A stretch of 6,062 bases of DNA from JBDUDR01 sp040002845 (GTDB lineage Bacteria; Actinomycetota; Actinomycetes; Propionibacteriales; Nocardioidaceae), in contig JBDUDR010000155.1 in the NCBI GenBank assembly GCA_040002845.1, forward strand, positions 1 through 6,062. Direction: 5' to 3'. Both the position numbers and the translations under genes were made by a program. The notes under the pieces were generated by a model that did not search any database, was not told the origin of the DNA, and saw nothing but the letters and a program-made list of their open reading frames with translations. Below are positions 5,970-6,062 of this stretch, in pieces. The stretch's first letter is position 1. Each line of letters opens with the position of its first letter.

Positions 5970-6062
5970 TCAGCCTATGTTGTGTTCATCGAACAGTGAC
6001 ATCTCCGCGTCGTCCGGTGCCTCGAACCACTGGGCGTACTGCTCAAGTTGCTGCTGATTGAG
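5970..6062 (-). CDS. C-terminal end of an unidentified protein (cut by the window edge)
   Basis: The last 30 codons of a minus-strand gene entering from the right edge, ending at TGA 5970-5972. The end reads LNQQQLEQYAQWFEAPDD followed by AEMSLFDEHNIG: polar, acidic, Gln-rich at first, and probably helical. Codons are mostly G/C-ending. It stops 31 bp before the ABM-like start, so the two are likely in one transcript. The family cannot be told from this tail. Confidence 0.6.
   Translation of the reverse strand, partial: LNQQQLEQYAQWFEAPDDAEMSLFDEHNIG

Overview
The window is high-GC DNA with strong G/C bias at third codon positions and several GTG starts, which fits an Actinomycetota chromosome. 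The closest impression is a Nocardioides/Kribbella/Streptomyces-like bacterium, but the genus is not determined. No rRNA, CRISPR array or insertion sequence was seen, and no tRNA could be supported.

Left half (75-3504) is catabolic. On the minus strand lies a complete paaN-type aldehyde dehydrogenase. Diverging from it on the plus strand, across about 100 bp, is a two-gene unit: a GNAT acetyltransferase whose stop overlaps (GTGA) the start of a compact PaaH-type 3-hydroxyacyl-CoA dehydrogenase. PaaN and PaaH act at two steps of the phenylacetyl-CoA epoxide pathway: oxidation of the ring-opened semialdehyde, and the NAD-dependent 3-hydroxyadipyl-CoA dehydrogenase step. This looks like one end of a phenylacetate degradation locus, although the ring epoxidase (paaABCDE) and the ligase paaK are not in the window.

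Middle (3505-4361) is about 850 bp without a firmly identifiable gene. It holds a possible hairpin after paaH, a 5'-truncated reading frame coupled by TGATG to a 93-codon hypothetical ORF with a good ribosome binding site, and, convergent to these, a minus-strand C-terminal coding fragment with no start codon that runs into the end of the next gene. It reads as a scar region of gene remnants.

Right half (4354-6062) is all on the minus strand: the tail of an unidentified gene entering from the right edge, a short antibiotic-biosynthesis-monooxygenase-like ORF that seems to lack its C-terminus, a relic of the 3' end of proA (gamma-glutamyl phosphate reductase), and an M28-family zinc metallopeptidase lipoprotein. 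In the peptidase, one position expected to be a metal-binding Asp appears to be Gly. Between the proA relic and the monooxygenase-like ORF (5561-5719) nothing else was recognised.

No new multi-gene system is evident. The points most worth a second look are the proA relic, the possible lost metal ligand in the peptidase, the orphan C-terminal fragment at 4164-4361, the shortened PaaH, and the GNAT coupled to PaaH.
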